Assembly (NCBI GenBank): GCA_037102815.1
Contig: BTPP01000004.1
Coordinates: 3,782,001-3,846,000, forward strand
Direction of reading: 5' to 3'
DNA: 64,000 bases
From: Neurospora intermedia
Taxonomy: Eukaryota; Ascomycota; Sordariomycetes; Sordariales; Sordariaceae
Part shown: positions 23,501-36,120 of the stretch, piece after piece
Layout: each line of letters begins with the position of its first letter
Position numbering within the stretch: the first letter of the stretch is position 1
Notes under the pieces: generated by a model
The model's input: the letters and a program-made list of their open reading frames with translations, nothing else
The model's database searches: none
Told to the model about the DNA's origin: nothing
Made by a program: the position numbers and the translations under genes

Positions 23501-26500
23501 ATTAACTAAAATTATTATAATCTTTTTCTTTTTAGACTTCTTAAAGGGTCTTTCGAAAGAGAATACTTATAGGGCGATTTCCAATTTACCTAATATTATT
23601 AAAAATTCAAAGTATTCTTCTTTGAAGTTAAAGGGGTTAAAGGGTATTATTTAGGAATAAAAAGGGAAATAATCTACTTATTATATTATTTATCCTTAGA
23701 GGGTAAGAGGCTTTTTCTTTATTAGTTTATCTTTAAGAGTAGTAAGGGGTTGGAATTTTCCGGACGTATTTACTTAACTAATATTATAATAGTAATTTAA
23801 TATAATTTTATAACCTTCTTTAATCTTCTAAATATTACTTTAGTACTAATTCGCTAAGGGGGTACATTATAGTCCGTTTATTTACTTTTTACCCCTATTT
23901 AGAACCTTCCCGCCGTTGTTACTTGGGCGATGCGTACTTCGTTGTTTATATTTACTTCCCGCTAGTAAGTATATTTCCTTCTTCCCTTCGTTGTAAATCC
24001 GCTCCTCGTTTCCTTTATTCCTACACTAATATTTTTTTATCTTTGAATATTAATTTTTAGCTTTACTACCTTTATTATATTGAATTTATATATTATTCCT
24101 AGTAATTTTATTTAGGAATTTATATAGTAGTTTAACTTTCTTCCTAAGCGTCGAAATATAAATTTCTAATTAATTTCCAATATTCTATTACTAACTATTA
24201 TTATTAAGAGGGGTTGTAATATAATCCTTAGTAAAGGGCTGATTCTATTTTACCTACTAATAATAAAAAATAATCCTTGCTATATTAACAAACGCCCTAA
24301 CGGTAAATAATAATTACTCTTTAAGGTATATATTTACTTATCTTTTAAACCTATTATTCTAAATTCTCTCTAAAGTACGATTTTAAATAAATTTAATAAG
24401 GCTTTTACTAGTTTAATTCGGGTTTATATTATTTCTAAACCTATTTTCACTAGGAAATTATATATAGAATAGATTTTACTTTAATCCCTTACCGGCCTTA
24501 CTAAACTCTTTAACGTTTTTCGTCCTACTGATTAATATTATATAGTCCTAGTAGTTTATTTTATAATCTAAAACTTTAACGATTAGCTTCTTTAGTATTT
24601 ATTTATTAAAAAAAAGGGGGTTTAGCTTTGGGGGTATTATAGTACCTATTTGTATATTAGGAAGGAGAGGATTTTAGGCTTTTTTATTTAGGTATTTAAT
24701 ATTCTATATAAATCTTTTTTTTATTTCGCTTTTTTACTCTTCTTTATTAACTTTTTTCTTTAAGAATCGCTTCCCTTATTCTTATTACTTAATTAAAGCC
24801 TAGAAAACCTTTATTTTTATCTTTTCTATAAGAAATTAGTAGGAGACGATTAACGTTTGGTCGCCTTTTATTAAATATATTTCTATATTTAGTAATATTA
24901 AAGGAGGGATTTATAGTAATTATACTTAGGATATTAAACGAACCGACGAATATATTTATTTAGCTACTAATTTCGAGGGTCTTTAGATTATTACCGAATA
25001 TAAACCCTCCGCTTCTTATAAGGATCTTACTAAATATATAAATAAGAATAGAAGTATAGGTAGAGACTTTTTAATAATTAATAAAATTATTTAGAGTATT
25101 TAAATTCGTACTAATAAATAAATTACCCCCAATAAGAAGTTCTAGGAAGAGTATATAAAATTTAAATATTTTCAACTCCGAATTAAAAGTTAGGGTAATA
25201 TTATTAAAAGGAGCTATCTAGCTTAATAATATTCTCTTAATAATAGTAACAATTTTTAGGAGAGGGTTGAAAATCTAACGGTCGATTCTAATTCTTCGGA
25301 AGTTAATAAGGCTTCTAATAATAAAGATCTATTTAATAATAATATAAAAGTTGATAGTAAGGATAAAAGTGTAAATTCGTATAATATTGAAGAACTTAAG
25401 GCTGGGGATTAGGTAGCTCTTCTTTTAATAGTCCTTAAGACCCTTAAAATAGACTATTATAATAAGTAATTAAATAAGAAGGCTAGTAACGAGATAGAGA
25501 TTAATACTCCCGCCGAAGGCGGTAATATAGGTTTTAAAATTCCTCTTCCTAAGATTCTAAAGTACTTTCCTCCTACTAATCCTTCGGCTACGGATTTTTC
25601 TATTTATATAAATAAAGAAGCTCCTTTTTTTATAGTTGTTACTATTAAAGTTTATAAATAGGTTAGTAATAAGAAGGGTAGTATAGATCCGAAGTTTATT
25701 AGTACTAATAGTATATTAAAGACCTTATTTTATTATAAAGATCCTATACCTAATATTTATAGCTTTAGAGGAAAGGGGGATCTTATAGTAATCTCCTCAT
25801 TTAAGGAAAGTAGTAACAATTTTAGCAATTTCCTTAATATTTCGGAATTCCTTAATACTAAGGGAAATATCAATACTACCCCTATTATCGTTAATAATCT
25901 TATAGGCTCGGGAGGGGATCCAATAGAGTTAGACAATTAGGCCGCTTTTAAAGATCTTTCTATTAACTAATTAAATTTTTATAGGATAGGGAAGAGAGAT
26001 TCTTTAAAAGGTAAAAAAGGAAAAGGGGTAGGGGGGTAAATATTTTACTATTTTATATTAAATTTCTTCCCTTATTCCTTAATATACTTATAGTATTTGG
26101 TTTTCCCTTCGAAAGTAGTAAGAGTCCAATCTGCTACTTTCGCTACAAAAAAAATAAGAATTATATAGAATAGTAATAAAATATAATAATAATATATTTT
26201 TTAAATTACTAGTCCTTTAATTATATAGTATAGATCCGCTATACTCATCTCTATAATACTACTATATAGTACTATTATATTAGGGCCGGTTCGATTTAAC
26301 TTCTTTTATATTATAAGACCGGCTAGGACTTCCCTTTAAAAGAAAACAGAAAAAATAAAAATATTAAAGTATTCTAAATGTAGAAATATAATTATAAATA
26401 TATAAAGTATAGATTTAGAAAGAAAAATAAATACTAAAGGAAATATTATAAGGAAAAAGGTTGAAAAAGGAGGTAGTATTATTACTTCGGTTTTATTATT
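20559..26500. other. Left internal portion of the LTR element, identity unknown
   Basis: About 5.9 kb lies between the left LTR and the presumed end of pol, where a minus-oriented element normally has almost nothing. From about 20700 to 24700 the plus strand is pyrimidine-rich, so a minus-strand product would be Lys/Glu-rich. From about 24800 to 26030 the plus strand has coding-like character. I recognise no family in either. It could be an extra gene region of the element or an older insertion within it. It is broken like the rest. Confidence 0.45.
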
Positions 26501-26699
26501 ATACGTCGATTAGCAAGTATCGGGTATAGATTTACCTATTCTTAAAGTATACAAACGGGGTATTAAATTAATCCTTAAAATTTATTTATATCCTTAGGGG
26601 CCTCCCCTTAGGGATTATAACCTCAATCCTTATTTAAATTAAATCTTTCTATATCCTATCCTTAAAAGTATTCTACCTCGTTTTCCTTTTCTCTACGGC

Positions 26700-29600
26700 T
26701 ATACCTTCTCTAAATTTATATTATAATATTTATCCTAGAATTTCCTCTATAAATAATCCGTTATTAGTCGGTTTAAGGTCTCTTTAACCTTTTCCGTCCT
26801 TAAATAAAATTTACTCCCTACTAAGTATTATACTTAGATTTTTAATATTTAATATTATTCTATTCTTAACTATAAACTTCTTAATCCTCCCTATACTTAT
26901 AAACTTACTAAATTATATCCTATTTAAAATACTAATATAGTATATACTTCCCGAATTAGAAATCTAATATATTCTATAAGGGCTTTACTATCGGTATAAA
27001 AACTTCTTTATAGAATTTATATCGATCCTTCTAATATTATCGTACTTTAAAACTAAATCGCCAATTTTAATCTAAGCGTTTTTAAGTTGCATCTTCCGCT
27101 AATTTTGTATATTATAGTAATTAGCTGCTACTTCCCTTATTATAGCGACTTTTTCTATAGCCTATACAAATCTATATTTAGAATCCTTATATATTTTAGT
27201 AATTATACTAATTAATTCCTTTCTAATTATTACTCTATTATTATTCTTCTAGTTAGTAATTCGCTAAGAAGGTAAATTAAATTCAATTAGTAATATTAGG
27301 TTATAGTTATATACTAGTTAGAAGGGAATATACCTATAGCTTCCTCTAATTGTAGTTTAATCTATAAAAAGAATATAAAGTAAATACTTCTTCTAATTAG
27401 TACTACTCCCGCTAATTATTTTTATAAGCGAAGAAGTAATTATAATATACCTTTATTTATTTATACTATTAGCCCGTAAATTATAAAGCGTAATAAACTC
27501 CCTAGGAATCCCTAATTAAAATAAATATTTAATAATAGCCTTTTAGAATTCTATACTACTATTAACTAAAATTATTAGAAGGTAACCCTACCTTAGGAAT
27601 AAGAATTTAAGAAAGTCCTTTACTTTACTTAATAAAACTATAAGGAGTAGGGTAACTTCTATATAATTTATTAAATTGTCCTTAACTTCCAATAGAGGGA
27701 TTCCCTTACCGTTCGCACTTAAGAGGTATTAAATATTTAACGTCTATTTCCTAAAGGGGTAAGAGTTTAGGTAAGTTTATTAATAATTATCTTCGAATTG
27801 TTTAGGGTTAAATATTTAGTAATTAGGGTATAAGCGGATTAATTCTTCTATTTAAATATATATCCCCTTCTAATAGTAATATTCTATAATACAGCGGTAT
27901 ATTCCTTCTTAGCCTCTATATCCTACCTCGTTATAGTAATAGAATATAATTTACTAATACTCTTTTAAATTATTAACTAATCGTTTTAAACTTTAAATTA
28001 AAGTTATAGGGCGTAGTTAAAGGATCCTATCGTATACTATAAATTTAATAGTATTAATCCTAAATTAACGTTTTATAGTAGTTCCTTTTAACTTTAGGGG
28101 TATTTCGTAGGTTAATAAATACCTAACGATCTCCTCCGACTTTTTAAATTATTCCCCTTAGAAAATTAGCTAAAGGTTATTTATATATATAATAAAAACG
28201 GAATAGATTTATACGTCTATAAAGTTATTAATATCTTCTTTATATATTTATTCGTAGAAGTTAAAAGGTTTAGGGGGTTTATAAAATAAACTATTAATTA
28301 CTATATTTTTACTTCCTAAAATATATTTAATATTAAAGTTAAAGATCTTTATCCAAATTATCTATCGTATTAGTAATATACTAAATATATCGTTTATAAT
28401 TCTATTTAATTAGTATACTAGAATTATAATATCAGTCTCAATTATAAAATAAATACCAAATAAATACTTTCTTAAACGTTTTAAAACGTAGAGGAGGCTT
28501 TAAAATTCCCTTTTCGTAACATTATACCTCTTCTTAATACCGGACTAAATCCTACTCTCAAACTAGTATAAATATTATTTTCCGTCCGGGCTAATTTATT
28601 CTAGAATTATACTCCAATTTTCTAATAATATATTAATTATAAGGAAAATCGTCCTATAGCAATTATTGTTATATATTAGGGTAGCGAGGATTAGTGTTAT
28701 AGTAATTATATACTATAAATATTCTATTATAAATTATTCGTTCTCCGTTTATTAGAATTTAATATCCTTCTTAATTAAATTATAGAAGGGGATTACAATA
28801 ATACCGAACCCTCTAATCTAAATTCTATAATACTTTATAATATTTAAGAAGGTGTAGATTTACTCTAACTCCTTTCCCTTCTTATCGGTTTAATATTCGT
28901 AGTAAATCTATTTATTAATTTTTACGACTTTATTTATAGCTAGTACCCTTCTATTCAATGTATATAGGTACTTTACTAGTACCGCTTCCCTTTAATACTA
29001 TTAGGATTTTATAGTTGTAATTATTCCTCCTACTAATTTTATATTAACGAATACTTTATTAATATTTATAAAATATTCTAATACGTACTTCCTAATTCCT
29101 TTTATACCGATCTACTCCTCTTTATAATTACTTTAAAGTCTTTTAATATAAATATTATTAAAGTAAAGTTAATAGACGTTAAGAATTAAATTGTATAGTA
29201 TTTTTATTATTATTTTTATAAATTGGACAATAGAATTCGTACTTCCTTATAGTAGAATAATTATTCGAAAATAGCCGATAAGGGTCGAGAAGGTAGTAAG
29301 GTTATAATTTACTTTATTGAAGGGGATTTAATCGTACCTTAAAAAAAGGTCTAATAAGAATATTATTTTACAACCTCTAAATACTTTACTAAACTCTTCG
29401 CAATTTAAAAGTAGGTTAGTATTATAGAGGGTTACCCTATTAATCTACTAAATATTATTAATAAAACGTAGGCTACTATCCTTCTTTATAACTAAAAACT
29501 AATTATTTTTATATACCGTATAACTTTCTTCCAAAATCCCCTTCTTAATTCAATTCTTTAATAGGTTATATACTTTATTATAGAGGGCTTTCGGGATTAG

Positions 29601-30200
29601 AATAATTTTTATTTACTATACAAAGTAAGGGATAGTACGGATCTCTTATAATAGGATAATATTAGGGTCCAATTTTCTATATTCAATAAAGTCCTAGGCT
29701 AGAGTTTACTCCCTATTAAAGAGGATATAGGTAAATAGTTCGATTTCTTCTTCGTTTAAAGTATCCTAAACTATTTTTAATAAAACCTAGAATTGTTTTT
29801 CCGTTAAATATAATCCTTAGGTTAATTCTATAAACCTTAATACTATATAGTAGTCCTATTCTAAGCCGCAATTTTTGAGCGTAGAGGCGATCCGCTCCTT
29901 TACTACTACTAACTTCTTTTCCTTCTAATTAAAGTCTCCTCCAAACTTTAACCTATTTAATACAATATTATTAATTAGGTTTATTTTCTATACTATCCGC
30001 TTATATATTATATTAATTTATATAATTATATATTCTAATCTTCCTTTAGTACCTTCTAACTCTTTTTAAACCTTCTTATACCTATTTAATACGGGTAAAT
30101 ACCCTACTAGTAGGAGATTTTATTTAATAATCTTTATTAATTTTAAAATTAGCTTTTTCTAATAATAATAAGCCTATTGAAAGATATTTAGACCTTATAG
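26700..30200 (-). pseudogene. Pol-like region of the LTR element (RT, RNase H, presumed integrase)
   Basis: On the minus strand, at about 28.9-28.6 kb, residue patterns resemble the end of a gypsy reverse transcriptase. They are followed at 28.5-28.2 kb by the RNase H region typical of fungal gypsy elements (a LFG..F..ETD-like block and a downstream HxPG-like block). Integrase is inferred only from position, 27.9-26.7 kb. The region is heavily degraded by RIP. Limits are approximate. Confidence 0.55.
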
Positions 30201-31499
30201 GCTTACTAAGAAAGTCTATTCCTTCTCTAAGAAAATTATTAAATCCTCCGCTATTTTATTACTAAAGGGGGTAATCCGTTTATTATCTTCCTCTAAAATA
30301 TTCTCTAATTATTATCCTCTATTTACTAATAAGGTAGTCTCTTCTATATAATTTTTGTTAAACCTACTTCTTTACCTTTTAATATACAAGGCTATTATAA
30401 TAGTAGGGGAATTAAACCCTCTACCCGTCGCTTTACCTCCCCCCGAAAATTTCTAAATTAATAATTAAAGTAGTATAGATTACTACCCCGTCGAACGTTA
30501 TAATTATATAATTCCTTCCGCCTTCTTTATACTTTATATAGACTTTAATATTTTAAAAGAATAGTAACCTTAAAATAATATTATAATTCGGTAGAGCTTA
30601 CTCTATAATAAAAAAATAGACCTCCCGTCCCTTATCGAATAGTTAAACCTTCTCGTAAGTTTTATTAAAAAATCCCTTCCTTCCTCTATTATTATTAATA
30701 TTAGAAATTTCTATAGTAATATTTTAAAGTCCTAGCGAATCCGCTAATACCTTATAAATAGTATTGTACTTAATACCTATATCTAATAGGGCGGCGACCT
30801 TCTTTCCTCCCTAAAATTTAATTAATATATAAAATATAAGTAAAGGGGTAAAACGTATAGTATTACCCTCTGTAAGGGGGGACTTATTAATAAATTTTAT
30901 TTAATTTATAGCGAGAATTAGAGTATCCCGAAGGGAGATAATACGTACTAGTATAAATTTACTCTTCTTCTAATCCCTAATATTTTACTAATTAAATAGA
31001 GAGAAAATATTATTTTCTAAAGTAAGTCGGGCAAATATAGGGCTATCGTTTCTTAAAGCGACCTTAACCAAATTTATTAATATATTTATTTTAGGTTTTT
31101 ATCTATCTATAAATATACTATAGACTTATACTTTATTAAGCCTAATAAGAATAAACTTATTAGTTTCCGAACTATTATTAGGGGTTGTATTATTATAATA
31201 TTTAAATTATATAGTAGGGATTCTGTTTTTACTATAAAGAACCCCGGAGAATTATTTAATTTAATTATAAATAGTTAGGGTATTAGTAGGGTTGTCTCGG
31301 ACAATATCTTTAATAGTAATAGTAATTTTAATATTTATAAATTTAGTAGCTATAGGGTATATTTCCTTTATATCCGAAATATTATTTCGAATTTGAATAT
31401 CCTTTATATATATTTAATTTAGTCCTTCCTCCTTTTATACGAATAAAACCTTCTTAAGTTATAATTCTAGTACCTTACTAGTAGGAGTAAATAAATATA

Positions 31500-33500
31500 T
31501 TCGAATTTCGTTATTTAGAATAGTCCTAGGCTACTTGGGAATTAATTTAAGTACTTCCGTAATAGATAAATAAAGGATTGGGGTAAAAGGAGGGGTAGTT
31601 ATAGAGCTTAGTACTATATTATCGGTTTTAGGCCTTTTTAATTCGCTAATTACTACTATAGTATTTTAGGAAGTAATATAAATCTCTTCTTAATTTATAT
31701 CTATTTTAGAAAGTTCCTTTAATTTAGCAGCCTTATTAAGATTACCGACAATTATATAAATTTGGGCTATTTATTCCCGGGTAAGAAAGGATATTTTATA
31801 TAGCTCCTTAAATACCTCTATTAAAATATAGTTAATAGTAATAACGGAGGAACCGTTTTTAGTTTAGATTTAATCCTAATATTATCTAGCCTACTTAGGA
31901 TTTTAAAGTAAATTAAAGATTGGGATAAACGGTGCGTTCTACGGGTTATACTATTACTAAACCTCGAATTCCTACTTTTTAAATTTCTAGTAGTTAGGGT
32001 AATTAATAATTAGAGTTATAAAGGAGCGGATTGCATCCCCCAATCGGCCTAAATTAAATATTCGAGAATATACGTCCCTAGGGACCTTATTATTATAATC
32101 TATTTTAGAGCCTATAAATACTATAATATTCGTACCCCTTTCTTAATTAGTAAGTTTCTAATTAGTAATATTATAATTATAATCGACTTCCTTCTATTCG
32201 TAGTTGTAAATATAGTAATTGAATAGATTATATTAATAGTACTACTATTAATACCCTCCTCTATCGTCTCTCTTTATATTCTATTTACTCCTAATTCTTT
32301 TATATAAAATATTAATTTAAATAGTATTAATTTAAGGATTTATAAATTAAGTAAGTTAATAAGGAGCGGGCTATTAAGGGAGAGGGGTTTATTATTAAAT
32401 TTAGGGGGCGAAGGTAGCGCTTCGGGTAATTATTAATTGCTCTATATAATTAATTAAACTATCTATAGTCTTTTTATTAAAAATTAAGGTAGCCTTAGTA
32501 GGGATCTGCGCCTTTGTAGTAGTTTTCTTAATAAGGACCTTAGAACCGGTATTTTCCTTAGAGGATTCGGAAGAACTATCTAAATTAACTACGTACTTAA
32601 TTTTATATTTACGCTTCTTAATAGATATTTCCTCTTTACTACTACTATTAATATTTAATAAAGTACTAGAATTAATATTATTAAACTATTCTACTACAAA
32701 TTTATTTAGGGATTAAAAGAATTTAGTCTATTCTATAATATAGAGTTCCTCCTTCAACTTCTATAAGAAAATAGTAATTATATATCTTATATTAATATAC
32801 AACTTCCTATAAAAGTTCTTAATAGTATTACAATTAGCGCTATACTAATTTTATACCTTTTAACGAATAAATAGTACCGAATAGGTAAGAACGGCGTTGA
32901 CGATTTTATTTATTTAATAAGGGATGCGCTTAATATAAAACTTCTTTAGGGTAGTAAATATACTATCTATTTACTTAGGATCCTTTACTTTATAGATAGT
33001 TTTAAATTTCTTAGTAAATTCCTTTTAAATAATAGTATTTTTAACCTTAAAGTTACGAAGGAAACCTTTACTAACGTCCCTAAGCTCCTTCTTATACTAC
33101 TAAAGCTAGGTATTAATTTTGAATTCGTTATTTCCAAATTTATAGATACCGACCTCTTCCTCGAATAATTCAATATATTTAGAAACTCTTTTTCTATTGA
33201 ACTTTTTCTTTAAGAGAATTTTTCGAATAGAAGTAATATTATTTGTAAGGAGGGTAGCAATAGCGTTAAAGGATATTTTACTTGGACGAGTAAGAGTATC
33301 GATCGAAGGAGTTTTATTAATAGGGGTACTATTAATATTAAATATAGTAATTAATTTAAATCTATAGGGATTTTAATAACGATTTTGTAACTTATAATAT
33401 TAGTACTAAAAAGCGATGCTCTTCTCTTTCTTCTTTAGTAAGGAGCTAATTTAGTACTCCTTTTCAATCCTTTCTTCTCTATATAAATACTTTAATAACT
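31500..33500 (-). pseudogene. Candidate gag-like region of the LTR element
   Basis: Upstream of pol on the minus strand, the stretch around 33.2-32.8 kb keeps helical, charged coding character of the kind seen in retrotransposon gag proteins. I see no zinc-knuckle that I would trust. The call rests mainly on position in the element, and the limits are approximate. Confidence 0.3.
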
Positions 33501-34209
33501 ATAATAACTAATCTTCAAGGTCCTATATAGGTATTAGGTTCTAGGGGTCTAGCAAGTAGTATAATTAGTAAATTAGGATTATTAATACTATTTTTTCGCC
33601 TACTTTATTAATTTTATAAAATATTACTTACATTATTCTAAAAACGCTAAGCAAGGAGCGGAATAATATAACTATTAGTCTTATAGTAACTTCGACCGCT
33701 TAAAGCGCTAGCTCCGTATATAGTATATAAGTATCCGAATACCGAATATTATTTAGTAAGGGGTAGATCTACGTAAACCCTCTTCTCGACCGTCGTTTTT
33801 TATTTAATTTTTCTTTCTAGGTACTATTTAAGGTCTTTCTAATTTAATTTTATCTTTTTTCTTCATTATAATCGGTCCTAAAATTGTAAAGTAAGGGGTT
33901 CCTATCCTAATTTTGTAAGTATAGTAATTCAAAGTATCTATAGTCTACTACCGGCAAATTATAAATTAGTTAATAAAGTAGAGATTTGAATACTTCTAAA
34001 ATTAAAGTCTCCGTCGAGTTGAGTAAGAGGCTCTTCTATTGAAAGAATTAACTAATCCTTTACTATTTAATTCCTAGCGCTTAAATTAATATTCTAAGGT
34101 TCTCGAGGATAATTTCTATATTATTAGGAATTCCTTTCTAGGAATTTCTTGAGTTCGTATTAGCCAATTTAGTTAGGAGTTTAAAACTTATTTCGTCTTT
34201 ATTACTATT

Positions 34210-34757
34210 TAAAATAGAGTAAAAATTATACTAATAAAAAAAAGTACCCTACTATACCTAAATATAGCGAGGAGTAAATTTAGAATTGGGTATAACCTTT
34301 ATCCTTAGGAACTAAAATAGAATAATAATACTATAACTTATTAACCGCTACTAAAAACCAACGAGAAAAATAAAACTCTTCTTATTAACCCTAGCTAATT
34401 GAATAGATTTAAAGGTTAATCTTATTATAGATAGGTTATTAAACTTACTATTATTAGGGTATATAATAATAGCTCTATAGTTTAGAAGCGGAATTTCTTA
34501 ATCTATTTCCGAGGAAAAGTATTGTCTAATTAGGAATACTTATCCTTCTACCTACTCTCAGCTCGGGATCTCCTCCTTATATCCCTTTCTCTACTCAATA
34601 CATTCCTAGGGTCCTAACCGACTAATACAGTAGATCTGCTCCTCAATACATAACAAGCCAAGGCCCTAATACCTCCACTCATTATATAAAGGCAAAAGTT
34701 CAAAGCAAGAAAAGAAAAAAACAGAAAAAAAAAAAAAGAACCAACCACCCCACATCA
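34210..34757 (-). repeat. Right LTR (5' LTR by pol orientation)
   Basis: The repeat is 548 bp long and ends in CA. It aligns end to end with the left LTR, and the differences I could follow are transitions. Its outer (right) half is less AT-rich than its inner half, the mirror image of the left LTR. Confidence 0.9.
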
Positions 34758-34761
34758 CTAT
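34758..34761. repeat. Right 4-bp target duplication of the LTR element
   Basis: CTAT directly follows the right LTR and matches the four bases before the left LTR. Confidence 0.5.
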
Positions 34762-35889
34762 TCGTTATTATTACTAGCGGGGGGGACGTCGTTGGGTATA
34801 ATATTTTGCTAAATATTATTACGAGTATTATATATAAAAGCGATTAAGGTATATTTTGCCTTTTGTATAGAGAGTATAGATTTGTATTGTAACTCCTAGC
34901 GGGTAATTATACTACTAGACGTTAGATTATATATATAAATATATATAGATAATTCGATAAGAGAGGGTAATTTATATAAATAAAATAGTTATTAGTTTGT
35001 ACAGCTCTATTAGTATATAGACTTGTAATTTTAATAATTGGAATTTAGAAGTTTTAAAGAAGGTTACTAGCTAGCTAATATTATTAGTAATTAATTTGAA
35101 CGGTTTAATACTTAATATATCTTTAATAAGTAATTGAAAGCTATACGAATTATATAATATAAGGAAGGTATATTTCAATTGGTCTATTTTATATAGATTT
35201 TTACTAGTAAGCCGGGCGCCGCTGTATATATTAGTTACGAAGCTTATAATTTTTACCCAATTATTTTAAATAATAACGTTAGCTTCTATATAAACTAACT
35301 ATATAATATCAGCGGTAGTATACTTTATATCATTAATATAAATATTCTTTTAGTAAAATAAAGTCTTATTATTAATATAAATTAAGATATTAAATATACG
35401 ACGGCTAGTATAATTATTAAATTCGTTAAAGACGATACTAATATATATTGCTTTATTGAGTTTATCTATTACGGTTTTTCTAATTTGCTCGTAGATTTTG
35501 GGGAGGTATACGTTTGTAATATTACGGCGGTTTGGTGGAGTATATACTGGGTTGACCGATTAGAATAGCGCCTTCATTTTTGGGGTATCTAGGGTACCGA
35601 ATAGTTTGCCCCTATATAGTATAATTCTAGCTGTAAGGAGGTTGTTGTACTCTATTTGTTAGAGTGTTAGTACTAGAGCGTATTATCTAATATCCTTATT
35701 GTTAACGATTTATTGGTTGATCTAGTATTATTAGTAAATAATGTAGACTTGTAGATGTTCCTTTATACGGGTGATATTGGTACGCTGGAGCTAGTTATAG
35801 AATCGGCACTTCGCATCTTAGGCTCGGTTATTAGGGCGGTTACGGAGTTCGAAATGCCGGTAAATCGCTTGATTTCGTACGGGAGGCAT
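34758..35889 (-). pseudogene. 5' part of the hAT-like transposase, RIP-degraded
   Basis: The minus-strand frame can be followed from a candidate ATG at 35889, through a segment resembling a degraded Cys/His finger (CRFY...IKEHL near 35790), to YTPPNRRNI near 35548 and on to the LTR insertion. Interruptions by TAA/TAG are frequent, as expected from RIP of CAA/CAG codons. The right end (35700-36112) is much less AT-rich than the interior. A 67-codon plus-strand frame at 35755-35958 lies antisense to this and is a shadow. Confidence 0.5.
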
Positions 35890-36103
35890 CGTGAGGTTAT
35901 TGCGATGGCTTTAAGCATTCGAACGCGTTTGGAATCGTGTGGTATGGTGGTTAAATGAAAGAGTGACTGGCGATGGGAGATGCTGCAGTTGGGGGGGGGA
36001 GGATTCTGTGTGTGGGCGCACAGACCGTCTTTTTCAAACGAAAATTTCGATATTTTCGGAAAATTGATAATTTCGGGAATTTTCTTATTTTTTCAGAAAA
36101 TAA

Positions 36104-36112
36104 CCATCACTA
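36104..36112. repeat. Right terminal inverted repeat of hAT-like element
   Basis: Read inward on the minus strand, this end is TAGTGATGG. Inside it lie several CGAAAAT/ATTTTCG-type subterminal motifs (36037-36095). Confidence 0.5.
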
Positions 36113-36120
36113 CCTGTGTG
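36113..36120. repeat. Right 8-bp target-site duplication, hAT-like element
   Basis: CCTGTGTG is an exact copy of 18901-18908, directly abutting the CTA end of the element. Base composition becomes that of the host genome beyond this point. Confidence 0.7.

Larger units (their letters stand above)
20011..34757 (-). mobile_element. LTR retrotransposon fossil, Ty3/gypsy-like, 14.7 kb
   Basis: Two direct 548-bp repeats bound about 13.65 kb of AT-rich, RIP-altered DNA. Pol-like character (RT/RNase H then presumed integrase) lies on the minus strand in the centre, so the 34.2-34.76 kb repeat is the 5' LTR. A purine-rich tract next to the left LTR (minus strand, 20559-20570) fits a polypurine tract in the same orientation. 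The element is clearly broken, with a very large number of interruptions spread throughout. Equal LTR lengths and a near absence of differences other than transitions point to a recent insertion inactivated by RIP rather than slow decay. The element inserted into the hAT-like transposon. Its length is unusual for the family, so extra cargo or a nested older insertion is possible. Confidence 0.8.
18909..36112 (-). mobile_element. RIP-degraded hAT-like DNA transposon, split by an LTR element
   Basis: The element starts TAGTAAAGG and ends in the reverse complement of TAGTGATGG, giving imperfect terminal inverted repeats (7 of 9 matching) next to an exact 8-bp target duplication. Removing the LTR element leaves about 2.45 kb, a normal size for an autonomous hAT transposon. 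Minus-strand DNA from about 35890 down to 34758 has transposase-like coding character, including a YTPPNRRNI segment near 35548-35522 that resembles the PPSRR-type motif of hAT/DUF659-like transposases. Coding character continues on the far side of the insertion, below 20006. Stops typical of C-to-T RIP change occur throughout, so it is dead. Family assignment is from termini plus degenerate motifs and is moderate. Confidence 0.6.

Noticed and set aside
34600-34757. TATATAAAGG near the right end of the LTRs as proof of plus-strand orientation
   Set aside because: The core TATATAA reads almost the same on both strands, and the pol-like region and purine tract both favour the minus orientation.
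35755-35958. 67-codon plus-strand frame at the right edge of the transposon
   Set aside because: It is antisense to the candidate transposase N-terminus and has no context of its own.
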